Origin: Virgibacillus proomii
GTDB lineage: Bacteria; Bacillota; Bacilli; Bacillales; Amphibacillaceae
Length of the DNA stretch: 64,000 bases
Direction: 5' to 3'
Assembly: GCF_018916875.1 (NCBI RefSeq)
Contig: NZ_JAHLNO010000019.1
Location: 682,001-746,000 of the forward strand
This document shows positions 48,054 through 56,291 of the stretch, piece after piece; the stretch's first letter is position 1; the number at the start of each line of letters is the position of its first letter. Both the position numbers and the translations under genes were made by a program. Under the pieces are notes generated by a model. The model worked only from the letters and a program-made list of their open reading frames with translations. It did not search any database and had not been told where the DNA came from.

Positions 48054-49568
48054 ATGAAGCCTAACAATTCGTTTAATAACCCTGTATTTTATGTTTCAGC
48101 TTGTTTTGTGTTACTACTCGTAGTTATAGGAGCAATCATGCCAGTTAAATTTGGTAAGGTAGCCGAAAAATTATTTAACTTTACAACAATCAATTTTGGA
48201 TGGTTTTATTTATTATCCGTAGTTATCTTTATCATATTTTTAATCGTACTTTCCTTGAGTAAATACGGAAAAATGAAATTAGGAGCAGCTGATTCGAAAC
48301 CAGAGTACTCTTTTTTCACTTGGATCGGCATGCTGTTTTCAACTGGTTTTGGCGCTGGATTAGTTTTTTGGGGAGTAGCGGAGCCAATGAGTCATTTTTT
48401 TAAAACCCCTTTCCCTGAATTAGAAGCGATGACGGAAGAATCTGCAAGAGTAGCAATGGGATATGCTTTTTTTCACTGGGGAATTAGTCAGTGGTCTGTA
48501 TTTGCTGTTGTGGGTTTAGTAATAGCGTATCTACAGTTTAAGAAAAAACGGAGAGGATTAATTTCAACATCTATCCAGCCTATTATTGGAAGAAATAAAG
48601 TAGTTGCAGGTACAGTTGATTCATTAGCGGTTGTTGCAACAGTAATGGGAGTTGCAACATCATTAGGTTTAGGTATATTGCAAATGAACGGCGGATTAAA
48701 ATCAGTCTTTAATGTACCTTCATCTATTTGGGTGCAAATGATTATTGCTGGAATAATGTTAATTACGTATTTAATTTCTTCCAGTACTGGGTTGGATAGA
48801 GGAATTAAATGGTTAAGTAATATTAATCTTGGATTATGCCTATTGTTGCTTGTTTTTGTCTTTTTAGCAGGACCTACCGTATTTATCTTAAATATATTTG
48901 TTTTAGGATTAGGAGATTATTTTTCTAATTTTATTCAATATAGTCTTCGGCTTACTCCGTATACGGGGGACACGTGGGTAAGGGAATGGACCATATTCTA
49001 TTGGGCATGGTCTACCGCTTGGTCTCCGTTTGTTGGTGCATTTGTAGCCCGGGTATCAAGGGGACGGAGCATTAGACAATATGTAATCGGTGTGTTAGTA
49101 GTGTCTCCAGCAATTGCTTGTGTGTGGATTGCCGCTTTTGGGGGAACTGCAGTATTTAATGATTTAATGAATGGTACATCGATAGCAGAGGCTGTGAATG
49201 CGGACATTGCCGTAGCACTATTTGAAACGTATCAGCATTTGCCAATGACCACCATTCTTTCTATACTCTCTATATTTCTAATATTTACTTTTATTGTCAC
49301 TTCTGCAGATTCTGCGACGTATATTTTAGGTTCAATGACATCAAGAGGTAGTTTAAATCCGGCATTAGTTACGAAAATAGTTTGGGGACTTCTAATCACA
49401 GCAATTGCTGTTGTACTTCTTTTAGCAGGTGGGCTAGAAGCACTACAAACTGCTTCATTAATATCAGCATTGCCATTTACTGTTATATTATTAATAATGG
49501 TAGTTTCCTTCACCAAAATGATTAGTCAGGATTTTAAGAAAGATAAACAAAGAGAAGATGTTGATTAA
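48054..49568 (+). CDS. BCCT-family osmolyte transporter
   Basis: 504 residues, 12 predicted membrane segments. Family landmarks: FFTWIGMLFSTGFGAGLVFW, GVAEPMSHF, ALVATVMGVATSLGLGILQM-like stretch in segment 5, and the signature WTIFYWAWSTAWSPFVGAFV then ARVSRGRSIRQY in segment 8. Imports glycine betaine, choline, carnitine or ectoine with sodium. ATG 48054 is behind AGAAAGGAT. A transporter of this type fits salt tolerance. Which solute it carries cannot be read. Confidence 0.93.
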   Translation: MKPNNSFNNPVFYVSACFVLLLVVIGAIMPVKFGKVAEKLFNFTTINFGWFYLLSVVIFIIFLIVLSLSKYGKMKLGAADSKPEYSFFTWIGMLFSTGFGAGLVFWGVAEPMSHFFKTPFPELEAMTEESARVAMGYAFFHWGISQWSVFAVVGLVIAYLQFKKKRRGLISTSIQPIIGRNKVVAGTVDSLAVVATVMGVATSLGLGILQMNGGLKSVFNVPSSIWVQMIIAGIMLITYLISSSTGLDRGIKWLSNINLGLCLLLLVFVFLAGPTVFILNIFVLGLGDYFSNFIQYSLRLTPYTGDTWVREWTIFYWAWSTAWSPFVGAFVARVSRGRSIRQYVIGVLVVSPAIACVWIAAFGGTAVFNDLMNGTSIAEAVNADIAVALFETYQHLPMTTILSILSIFLIFTFIVTSADSATYILGSMTSRGSLNPALVTKIVWGLLITAIAVVLLLAGGLEALQTASLISALPFTVILLIMVVSFTKMISQDFKKDKQREDVD

Positions 49569-49776
49569 AAGAAAAAAGCAGCACTGCTATGCAGGTTTTT
49601 TGTTTACCGCAGCACTGTATGTTGCTTGAAAACTTTATTGCAAGAATAAAAGATCCTTGAAAAAAGGAATCCTTACCAGTTTAAATAAAAAGGTTAATAA
49701 ATGCTTATACTTATTAAATAACAATTGATGCTAGTTATTCATGTTGAAATATAGTATAAAACAAGGTGATTATTTA

Positions 49777-49854
49777 ATGAAACTGTTTAGAGCCGCTATA
49801 ATAAAAAGCATTAAAAGCGTAAATTATTTATTTTCTGGGGTTCCGCAAAAATAG
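49777..49854 (+). CDS. Possible 25-residue basic peptide
   Basis: AAGGTGAT precedes ATG 49777; the frame encodes MKLFRAAIIKSIKSVNYLFS then GVPQK and a TAG. Basic and amphipathic with no homology recognised. A strong terminator follows 50 bp later and no other gene explains it. Low confidence as a real gene. Confidence 0.25.
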   Translation: MKLFRAAIIKSIKSVNYLFSGVPQK

Positions 49855-49905
49855 GTTTTGGACTGGACCAAGAGAAAATGCACATTTATGTATACACAGA
49901 GGGAT

Positions 49906-49953
49906 AAAAGCCCGGGAGGATATCGGATTTTGGATATCTTTCCGGGCTTTTTT
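49906..49953 (+). terminator. Strong orphan terminator
   Basis: AAAAGCCCGG and CCGGGCTTTT with inner GATATC/GATATC pairing and a short loop, followed by T6. The nearest annotated upstream gene ends 340 bp earlier, so a short transcript probably ends here. Confidence 0.85.
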
Positions 49954-50039
49954 ATGTTAGAAACTATTAATTTTTAACATAAAAGTAATTTCGCCGTGGA
50001 AACAATATTACTGCTTTAAAAAGCAGATAAAGCATCGTT

Positions 50040-50242
50040 TATAAGGTTATTTGGCGGATTTGGTTGTTAGGTATTGCGATGGAGACGATTCTTATGAGTA
50101 CTGCTTATGCAGTCTGGACTGGAATGGGTACGGTAGGGAGTGCACTACCTGGAATGCTGTTTCCAGGAGTCAAAAGATTGGGCAACTATTGTTCATAAGT
50201 ATGATATTGGGTGCGGCAGTTGGTTTAAAGTTGATCTCTTAG
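50040..50242 (+). pseudogene. SMR-family multidrug exporter, C-terminal remnant
   Basis: One frame gives LLGIAMETILMSTAYAVWTG then MGTVGSALPGMLFPG; after a shift another frame gives QKIGQLLFISMILGAAVGLKL. Together they match the second half of small multidrug resistance proteins (TAYAVWTGxGTVG and the C-terminal xxGLKL). The N-terminal half with the essential Glu is missing and a frameshift lies near 50165. Confidence 0.78.
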
Positions 50243-50312
50243 GATGTTTAATACGCTTTATTAACGGATATACACTACTAAGTCGTAACGTTAAAAAGGA
50301 GCGCTGATCGTT

Positions 50313-51095
50313 ATGGATTTAAATAAAAAACTGAAGCAATTGGCAACGATTCGTAGAGAAAGTCCAAATAAAGTTTTTACAATGTATTTAAACACGGACC
50401 CCTCTGACCCTGAACAACAAGGGGGAGAATGGAAGATACAATTTAAAAACGGCATGCGTAACTTTGAACAGTATTTAAAAGAAGCAGATAATAAAGAAGA
50501 ATTGAATTGTTTTCAACAAGTAAAACAAAAGGTAGAAAAATATATTCGGATGAATGAACAACAATTTCGCCGGGGTATTATTCTTATTACAACAGCAGAT
50601 AAAGAAGTTTGGTTTGCTGTAAGGATACAAATGCGTTTGAAAACAGTCTTTTTTTGGCAAGAAACACCAGTATTAGATCAATTAAAAAAATTGAAGAAAC
50701 AGTACCCAAAATCAGGAATCATTCTTGTTCAACAAAATAAAGTGAAATTAATGGAAGCTTATTTAAATGAGGTTGAAGCGGTAAAAACATATGAATTTGA
50801 CTTGGAAATTGATGATTGGCGTGAAAAAACGGCAGTAGAACCTGGTAATCCAACAATCCAAAAAGATGACTTATACGCTCGTTTTGAAGCAAATAAGCAA
50901 CGATGGTATAAAAAAATTGCTCCTAAAATGGATAAGCTGGCCAAGGATAAACAATGGGAAAAAGTATTTATTGTTGGAGAACCAGGCCAGGCACAAGCAT
51001 TTCAAGATCAGATGAATAAATCACCAGATAAAGTAATTAATAAAAACATGCTCGATCATCAGAAATCTAACATATTAAAAGAGATATTTGGTTAA
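50313..51095 (+). CDS. VLRF1/aeRF1-type protein
   Basis: 260 residues. N-terminal VFTMYLNTDPSDPEQQGGEW, a central RRGIILITTADKEVWFAVRI and ATRRESP-type start resemble the VLRF1 family (distant relatives of release factor 1, found in Bacillaceae), with a C-terminal EKVFIVGEPGQAQAFQDQM. No GGQ motif is visible where a peptidyl-tRNA hydrolase would have it. Role unknown, possibly ribosome rescue-related. Single gene behind AAAGGAG. Confidence 0.72.
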   Translation: MDLNKKLKQLATIRRESPNKVFTMYLNTDPSDPEQQGGEWKIQFKNGMRNFEQYLKEADNKEELNCFQQVKQKVEKYIRMNEQQFRRGIILITTADKEVWFAVRIQMRLKTVFFWQETPVLDQLKKLKKQYPKSGIILVQQNKVKLMEAYLNEVEAVKTYEFDLEIDDWREKTAVEPGNPTIQKDDLYARFEANKQRWYKKIAPKMDKLAKDKQWEKVFIVGEPGQAQAFQDQMNKSPDKVINKNMLDHQKSNILKEIFG

Positions 51096-51122
51096 AAAAG
51101 AGTCTGTGCAGACTCTTTTCTA
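51096..51122. terminator. Bidirectional terminator between VLRF1-type gene and crcB
   Basis: AAAAGAGTCTG and CAGACTCTTTT form a near-perfect stem with a 2-base loop; T-runs on both strands. Confidence 0.85.
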
Positions 51123-51196
51123 CACTTTAAGTACTCTTACTTGAAATTGTAAACATCTTTACGTATAAGTGGTGGTTAGGCAATCGCGTGTGCAGA

Positions 51197-51543
51197 TTAA
51201 CGATGGAGTGATAAGATAAAAAATACTGGTAATAAGGAAATGAGGAGGGAGATAGTGATATAGAATATAGCTTGCTTTAGCTGTTTATGTAATAATAGCT
51301 GTAATGTTTCATTACCAAATGTGGAAAAAGTGGTATAAGCACCGCAAAAACCCACTCCTAACAGCAACCACCAATTTTGAGAAAGCATGACATTAAGCTG
51401 TAAATGAACTAAAACTGCTAGAAGATGGAGCCGGTAATATTCACTCCCCATGTTCCAATTAATCGTTTTTGCGCTAGTAAAGATAACTCATAGCGCATAA
51501 TACTTCCAAAGAATCCACCAACAGCTATTAATAAAAAACTCAT
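51197..51543 (-). pseudogene. crcB: Second crcB (fluoride channel) gene with one frameshift
   Basis: From ATG 51543 the frame reads MSFLLIAVGGFFGSIMRYEL to WGVNITGSI, then breaks near 51435; one base shifted, LLAVLVHLQLNVMLSQNWWL then GFCGAYTTFSTFGNETLQLL continues to 51197. Both halves are good CrcB/Fluc sequence (GGxxGxxxRY, TTFSTFxxE). Start overlaps the first crcB stop (ATGA). Fluc channels can be heterodimeric in Firmicutes, so loss would matter. A sequencing error cannot be ruled out. Confidence 0.8.
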
Positions 51544-51938
51544 CTTTCTGCCTTCTCTCTATTAGCCATTGCCATTTTATAGCCCAATAAGCAAAATAGA
51601 AGCCCTCCAACTACGCTAATAATAACATAGAGTACTGCTAATACTTTGGTTGAATTCCATAGCGCTACGGTCTCTACACTAAAAGTAGAAAAAGTAGTAA
51701 AAGATCCAATTAATCCTACCGTTAAAGCGGTAAATATAGAAGTAGGGAGAAGCTTCTTTATATGATTTTGATGTACTAAAAAACTAAGCAAAAAGCAACC
51801 AAATAAATTTGTACATAACGTCGCAATGGGAAAGCCTTCTTCTGTTAATAAAACAGATATGCCATACCTTCCCATTGTACCGACCGCCCCACCTAGTCCA
51901 ATTATTGCGGTTAATTTGATGTTAAAGTTACTTTGCAT
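51540..51938 (-). CDS. crcB: Fluoride channel CrcB/Fluc
   Basis: 132 residues, four membrane segments. GLGGAVGTMGRYGISVLL at the start, NLFGCFLLSF in segment 2 and GSFTTFSTFSVETVAL in segment 3 carry the family's conserved Asn, Phe and Thr-rich pore residues. Exports fluoride passively. ATG 51938 is behind GGAAGG, inside the end of zur (28-bp overlap), so translation is coupled to zur. No fluoride riboswitch was found upstream. Confidence 0.9.
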   Translation of the reverse strand: MQSNFNIKLTAIIGLGGAVGTMGRYGISVLLTEEGFPIATLCTNLFGCFLLSFLVHQNHIKKLLPTSIFTALTVGLIGSFTTFSTFSVETVALWNSTKVLAVLYVIISVVGGLLFCLLGYKMAMANREKAER

Positions 51939-52336
51939 CCGGGGCACCTTCCATAAATTTCAAATTTATGTCCTTCAATGGAGTAATCAGCTAATACTTC
52001 TTTAACTTCATCGATCGGACAAATTTCAATTTCCTTTGTTTTCCCACAATCCTTACATATAAAGTGATGATGGTGATCTTGAGAACAATTCATACGGAAA
52101 TGTTTTTCCCCATTTAACTCGGTTGTTTCCAAAATTTCTAATTGATGAAATAAGTGGAGGTTTCGATATATCGTATCAAAACTGATCCCGGGATATTTTT
52201 TTTCCAAATGGGTACAAAGATCTTTAGCAGTACGGTATCCATCCACTTGCTCAAAAAAGGAGAGGATATCTTTTCGTTTACTTGTTATTTTATATCCTTT
52301 TTTTTGTAAAAGTTCGATCGCTTCATTTTTGTTCAT
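51911..52336 (-). CDS. zur: Zinc uptake regulator (Fur family)
   Basis: 141 residues. N-terminal winged helix GYKITSKRKDILSFFEQVDG and PGISFDTIYRNLHLFHQLEI; metal-binding HHHHFICKDCG and CPGC at the C-terminus form the structural zinc site. The HHHH region and adjacent znu operon with Zur-type boxes identify it as Zur rather than Fur or PerR. It represses znuABC when zinc is ample. Transcribed toward the crcB genes. Confidence 0.9.
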   Translation of the reverse strand: MNKNEAIELLQKKGYKITSKRKDILSFFEQVDGYRTAKDLCTHLEKKYPGISFDTIYRNLHLFHQLEILETTELNGEKHFRMNCSQDHHHHFICKDCGKTKEIEICPIDEVKEVLADYSIEGHKFEIYGRCPGCKVTLTSN

Positions 52337-52409
52337 TCAGCTTCCCTCACTTTTTAGTTAGAGCGCATGTTCAAAAAGAGAAGAAATAGTACAAGTTCGT
52401 TATGATCAA

Positions 52410-52446
52410 AGGCTTCCTTAAAAAACGCGATGTATTGCTACCGAAG
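52410..52446. repeat. C-family fragment (C3)
   Basis: CTTCCTTAAAAAACGCGATG and TATTGCTACCGAAGCATG match the first unit of C1 (35204-35240). Diverged. Confidence 0.5.
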
Positions 52447-52466
52447 CATGTCCTGTCGATTCAAAC

Positions 52467-52564
52467 CAATCGGACATTTAGATGACGTTTTCTTAGCACG
52501 TTGATTTTTTAATTGCAAAACCATTAAAAGGAAAGAATTACGCCACCTTACATGTCGGAGTTTA
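52467..52564 (+). repeat. B-family repeat, degenerate copy (B8)
   Basis: CAATCGGACATTTAGATGACG and the far arm TTACGCCACCTTACATGTCG remain; the inner hairpin and terminal hairpin are lost. Confidence 0.6.
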
Positions 52565-52585
52565 ACTACTTCTTCCACTGACAAG

Positions 52586-53431
52586 TCAAGCTGTACTACT
52601 TCCTATTTTACGCCTTCTTCGCTTTATAAACATAACGAGTAACAAAATAAGTATAGATGTCATAACAATGGTTCCACCTGATGGTATTCTTAAATAATAC
52701 CCGGTGACTAATCCTATAATAACAGCAATTTCACCAAATACAATAGACAACATAACCATTTGTTTAAACCCTTTGGCTAGTCGCATACTGGCAGCAACAG
52801 GTAATGTCATTAGTGCGGATACAAGTAAGACGCCCACGATTCGGATGGAAACAGCGATCACAAGTGCTGTTAACACGATAAATAAAAGATGAATCGCTTT
52901 GGAATGCAGTCCAGATATCGTTGCATATTCCTCATCAAAGGAAAGCGCAAATAATTCTTTATAAAATAATAGAATAATGACAACGATAAAGAAAGAGATT
53001 ATTGCAATCGAGTAAAAATCATTTCTGCTCACTGCGGATACAGACCCGAATAAATAATTAAATAAATCTGTGTTAAATCCATTTGCGATAGAAATAAAAA
53101 TAACGCTAAGTCCAACCCCTCCGGAAAGGATAATGGGAATTGCTAACTCCTGATAGGCGTTATAAACACCTCTTAGCTTTTCAATTAATATCGAGCCAAT
53201 CACGGAAAAGGCCATACCGCTATATAAAGGGCTAAGCATAATAGCGAATTTCTTTTCCATTAATAGTCCAAATGCTATTCCGGCTAATGTAACATGTGAT
53301 AGCGCATCAGCTAATAATGATAGCCGTCTTACAACAATAAATGTTCCTAATAACGGAGCAATAATCCCAATTAATATCCCTGTAAAAAATGTATTACGTA
53401 AAAAATCATATTCTAAAAAGTCTGCTAGCAT
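52586..53431 (-). CDS. znuB: Zinc ABC transporter permease
   Basis: 281 residues, about eight membrane segments, ABC-3 family. FLRNTFFTGILIGIIAPLLG, SLLADALSHVTLAGIAFGLL and VALMTLPVAASMRLAKGFK-type end (LLVSALMTLPVAASMRLAKG). Behind TTTGGAGG, 15 bp after znuC. Forms the membrane channel of the zinc importer. Confidence 0.92.
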   Translation of the reverse strand: MLADFLEYDFLRNTFFTGILIGIIAPLLGTFIVVRRLSLLADALSHVTLAGIAFGLLMEKKFAIMLSPLYSGMAFSVIGSILIEKLRGVYNAYQELAIPIILSGGVGLSVIFISIANGFNTDLFNYLFGSVSAVSRNDFYSIAIISFFIVVIILLFYKELFALSFDEEYATISGLHSKAIHLLFIVLTALVIAVSIRIVGVLLVSALMTLPVAASMRLAKGFKQMVMLSIVFGEIAVIIGLVTGYYLRIPSGGTIVMTSILILLLVMFIKRRRRKIGSSTA

Positions 53432-53446
53432 ATCGTTTCCTCCAAA

Positions 53447-54202
53447 TTAATGATCGTGTTTAACAATATTTACTTGATGTCCGTATAGTTGAGACAGGTC
53501 TTTTTCAGTTAACGATTTATATTCAGCCCGCTTGCCATGAAAATATAATGTTTTATTAAGGCATGCGATATGTGTAGCCTGTTCAGTTATTGTTCCGGTA
53601 TCGTGGGTAACCATTAACATCGTAATCCCCTGCTTAAGGTTTAATTGATCAAGCAGATCATAAAATCGTTGAACGTTTTTATGATCCACTCCTACAGTCG
53701 GTTCATCTAAAATTAATAATTCAGGATCACTAACAAGAGATCTGGCGATAAAAATACGCTGTTGCTGTCCCCCTGATAAATTACCAATATTTTCATATAC
53801 GTAAGCTTCCATATCTACCTGCTGAAGCGCTTGATGTATTTTTTCTTTATGCTTACGTGTGAAAAATTTTAAATAGCCAATTTTTGCAGTTAATCCCATT
53901 GAGACAACTTCGAATACAGTAGCAGGAAACCCCTTATTAAACGTGTTCGCTTTTTGTGAAACATAGCCGATTTTATTCCAAGCAGAAAATCTGTTCATTG
54001 GTTCACCAAAAAGCTTAATAGATCCCGTATCAGGCTTTTCTAAACCAAGGATTAGTTTAATAAGAGTTGTTTTACCCCCGCCGTTTGGACCGATTAGCCC
54101 CACAAATGAACCCTTAGGGATGGTAAAGTAAATATTCTCCAATACTTTTTTGTTTTCATAGGTGAAGCTAACATTTTCGATTGATACGATCTTTTCCTTC
54201 AT
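53447..54202 (-). CDS. znuC: Zinc ABC transporter ATPase
   Basis: 251 residues. Walker A GPNGGGKTTL, signature LSGGQQQRIFIARSL, Walker B LLILDEPTVGVD and switch His MVTHDTG. Start ATG behind AAAGGAG. It lies between the binding protein and permease genes, the usual Bacillaceae znuACB order. Confidence 0.93.
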   Translation of the reverse strand: MKEKIVSIENVSFTYENKKVLENIYFTIPKGSFVGLIGPNGGGKTTLIKLILGLEKPDTGSIKLFGEPMNRFSAWNKIGYVSQKANTFNKGFPATVFEVVSMGLTAKIGYLKFFTRKHKEKIHQALQQVDMEAYVYENIGNLSGGQQQRIFIARSLVSDPELLILDEPTVGVDHKNVQRFYDLLDQLNLKQGITMLMVTHDTGTITEQATHIACLNKTLYFHGKRAEYKSLTEKDLSQLYGHQVNIVKHDH

Positions 54203-54234
54203 CGTATAACTCCTTTAATTTATTTTTTAAGTAG

Positions 54235-55233
54235 TCATTTTGTTACTTTATCAAGAATAAGCAAATTTTGTTTCATTAATGAAAGATAATCTTCATTATT
54301 ATGAATATCTTTTTCTGTTCTTGTAGATAAGTTATGAATCGTTACTGCTTTTGCGTCAATATGTTCTTGAATGATCTCGGAAATACGATTAGAACTGTTT
54401 TGTTCAAAAATCAAATAATCGAGCTTGTATTGTTTTGCTTGTTCAATAATATTGACTAAATCTTTTTGGGAAGGCTCATTGCTGGAAGATAAGCCGCTAA
54501 TAGCGATTTGCACTAATCCATAACGTTCTTCCCAATACCCATACGCAGCGTGAGAAACAAGAATATGCTTGTTTTCCTTAGCATGTAACACTTGTTGAAA
54601 ATCACGATCTAACTTTTTTAATTGTTTTTTGAGTTGTTTAAAGTTTTGGTTATATAACGCTTGATGCTCCGGATTTAATTTGACTAATTGATTTTTAATA
54701 ATTTCCGACATCTCAATCATACGTAACGGATCTAACCAGATATGTGGGTCATAATCTCCGTGGTCATGATCATGATGAGAATGATCGTGTTCATCATGGC
54801 TATGTTCATCATCGTGAGAATGACTACTCTCGTCATGAGACTGTCTATTCTGATTCGTATTAGCAGCAGCAAATAATGATTCGTGTTTTCCAATTTCAAT
54901 AAGGGTTACATTTTCTTTGGCTAAGGCATTCGCCATACTTTCGGCAAAGCCTTCTAAGCCTGCTCCCATATAAATAAATGCATCGCTTTTCGCAATATCG
55001 GTAACGACTTTTGAAGCAGGTTCATAAGTATGTGCATCAACACCTGGAGGGTAGATAGAATTTACTTTTACAGTTTCTCCGCCAATTTGTTCAACCGCAA
55101 ATTGCAAGGGATAGATAGAAGTATATATAGTTAAATCAGAATTATTCTTTGGCTGTGAGGTACTTTTCGTGCAACCCATTAAAAAAAAATTTAATATGCC
55201 AAACAAAATTATTAATATGAATAACTTTTTCAC
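54235..55233 (-). CDS. znuA: Zinc-binding lipoprotein of the ABC transporter
   Basis: 332 residues. GTG 55233 start behind GGGAGGA; lipoprotein signal ending FLMGCTKS. Cluster A-I metal-binding protein: IYPPGVDAHTYEPAS (His), GAGLEGFAESM, the His/Asp-rich loop at about 125-160 (HSHDDEHSHDEHDHSHHDHD), then YDPHIWLDPLRM, VSHAAYGYWEERYGL and the final EQNSSNRISEI. The His-rich loop marks it as a zinc rather than manganese protein. Confidence 0.94.
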   Translation of the reverse strand: MKKLFILIILFGILNFFLMGCTKSTSQPKNNSDLTIYTSIYPLQFAVEQIGGETVKVNSIYPPGVDAHTYEPASKVVTDIAKSDAFIYMGAGLEGFAESMANALAKENVTLIEIGKHESLFAAANTNQNRQSHDESSHSHDDEHSHDEHDHSHHDHDHGDYDPHIWLDPLRMIEMSEIIKNQLVKLNPEHQALYNQNFKQLKKQLKKLDRDFQQVLHAKENKHILVSHAAYGYWEERYGLVQIAISGLSSSNEPSQKDLVNIIEQAKQYKLDYLIFEQNSSNRISEIIQEHIDAKAVTIHNLSTRTEKDIHNNEDYLSLMKQNLLILDKVTK

Positions 55234-55271
55234 AACGTGTCCTCCCACAGATAAAATCTGTTATTATATTA

Positions 55272-55309
55272 TCGTAATCATTCCGAAATGTAAATAGTAA
55301 TGGTTACGA
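55272..55309. promoter_or_regulatory. Two Zur boxes upstream of znuA
   Basis: TCGTAATCATTCCGA (55272-55286) matches the Bacillus Zur consensus TCGTAATnATTACGA with one or two differences. AGTAATGGTTACGA follows at 55296-55309 with more. They lie 39-76 bp upstream of the znuA start. 55310-55492 holds nothing else recognised. Confidence 0.75.
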
Positions 55310-55492
55310 TTTGTTTTTTTATGAAGAGCACCAAGGTGTTTAATATTCTTATCACATGTGTATCAAATGATTTATCTATGTTTAGAGCTAGTAAATATCT
55401 AAATGGTGTTTTATAAGTGATTTACATTGAGACAAAGGAACAAAAAGTACAAGCACATGTTTAATAATGTACTAACTGGAAAACTTCTGACG

Positions 55493-55659
55493 AGATAAAG
55501 TGAAACTTCATTCCGTGGAACGCTTTATACACGGAATGTTAGTTGAACGAATCGGGCATTTAGGTGCCGTTTTTCCTTATTATACTCCTCCCGTATTCCC
55601 CTAACCCCTTGAAGGAAAACTTACGGCACCTTATATGCGGGATAAAGTGAAACTTCATT
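55493..55659 (+). repeat. B-family structured repeat, complete copy B9
   Basis: GATAAAGTGAAACTTCATT, terminal hairpin CCGTG/CACGG, AATGTTAGTTGAACGAATCG, GGCATTTAGGTGCCGT, an inner loop, TTACGGCACCTTATATGCGG, GATAAAGTGAAACTTCATT. Its right end doubles as the left end of B10. Confidence 0.85.
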
Positions 55660-55832
55660 AAGGAGTGCTTTTTTCCTTGAATGTTAGTACCGCAAGGGTA
55701 TGACCTAAAGGCCCTTAAACGAATCGGGGATTTAGGACCCGTTTTTCTCATCATGTTCGCAACATCATTAGCACATTTTTGAAATGAGAAAAATACGGAT
55801 CCTTACATCCAGGATAAAGTGGAAACTTTATT
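55641..55832 (+). repeat. B-family structured repeat, long variant B10, head to tail with B9
   Basis: GATAAAGTGAAACTTCATT, terminal hairpin AAGGA...TCCTT, GAATGTTAG, small hairpin TACCGCAAGGGTA, TGACCTAAAGGCCC, CGAATCGGGGATTTAGGACCC, inner stem TTTTTCTCAT/ATGAGAAAAA, GGATCCTTACATCC, AGGATAAAGTGGAAACTT. The right end begins a third copy that breaks off in the terminal hairpin at about 55850, where C4 starts. Confidence 0.85.
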
Positions 55833-55847
55833 AAGGAGTGCTTTTTT

Positions 55848-55957
55848 CCTTGAAAAAGAAGAACACTTTTTCCGCGTGCGATGCTTATTCAAGAAGCTTT
55901 CCTTGTCCTTGAAAAATCGCGATGTATCGCTTTCGTAGTCTTTCCTTGTCCTTAGAA
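55848..55957. repeat. C-family tandem repeats (C4), fused to a truncated B copy
   Basis: TCCTTGAAAAAGAAGAACAC, CTTTTTCCGCGTGCGATGC, AAGAAGCTTTCCTTGTCCTT, then a second unit with AATCGCGATGTATCGC. The terminal-hairpin 3' arm TCCTTG of the B element is the first six bases of the C unit. 55958-56176 shows no gene. Confidence 0.75.
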
Positions 55958-56176
55958 AATCGAAGTTTACTATAGTTGGGGCGCTTGAGCCAGACGACGA
56001 AGACTTTGTCAATATAGAAGCAGATATTATTTCATTCTTCACCAATTAAAAAGCTTTGTTGAAAGCCCCCCTTATGATGAAGAGATAGGGTAAGAAAACT
56101 AGCCGCTTGTTATGCTTTCCGTATAGAAGGTTAAAAATTTTTGTAATCCCTTTATTAAAAAACTTATGATTTATTG

Positions 56177-56205
56177 TTGCGAAATGTCAGTAAATACATT
56201 ATAGT
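56177..56205 (+). promoter_or_regulatory. Predicted SigA promoter of the fad operon
   Basis: TTGCGA and TATAGT with a 17-bp spacer, about 46 bp upstream of the FadR-type operator. Confidence 0.55.
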
Positions 56206-56250
56206 AATAATTAAGTGATAGGAGACTATCTTTTTATTTTTGAAACAAAA

Positions 56251-56268
56251 TGAATGAGTATTCATTCA
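56251..56268. promoter_or_regulatory. FadR operator upstream of fadN
   Basis: TGAATGAGTATTCATTCA: 7-bp perfect inverted arms around GTAT, matching the B. subtilis FadR (TetR family) consensus TGAATGAnTAnTCATTCA. It lies 23 bp before fadN. Long-chain acyl-CoA would relieve repression. Confidence 0.9.
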
Positions 56269-56291
56269 AAATGCGGATGGGAGGATAAACT

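Noticed and set aside
51939-52340. Fluoride riboswitch before crcB
   Set aside because: The region is zur coding sequence and no fluoride-aptamer core is visible.
55560-55754. 64-residue reading frame on the minus strand
   Set aside because: It lies wholly within B-family repeats; repeat conservation, not coding, explains it.
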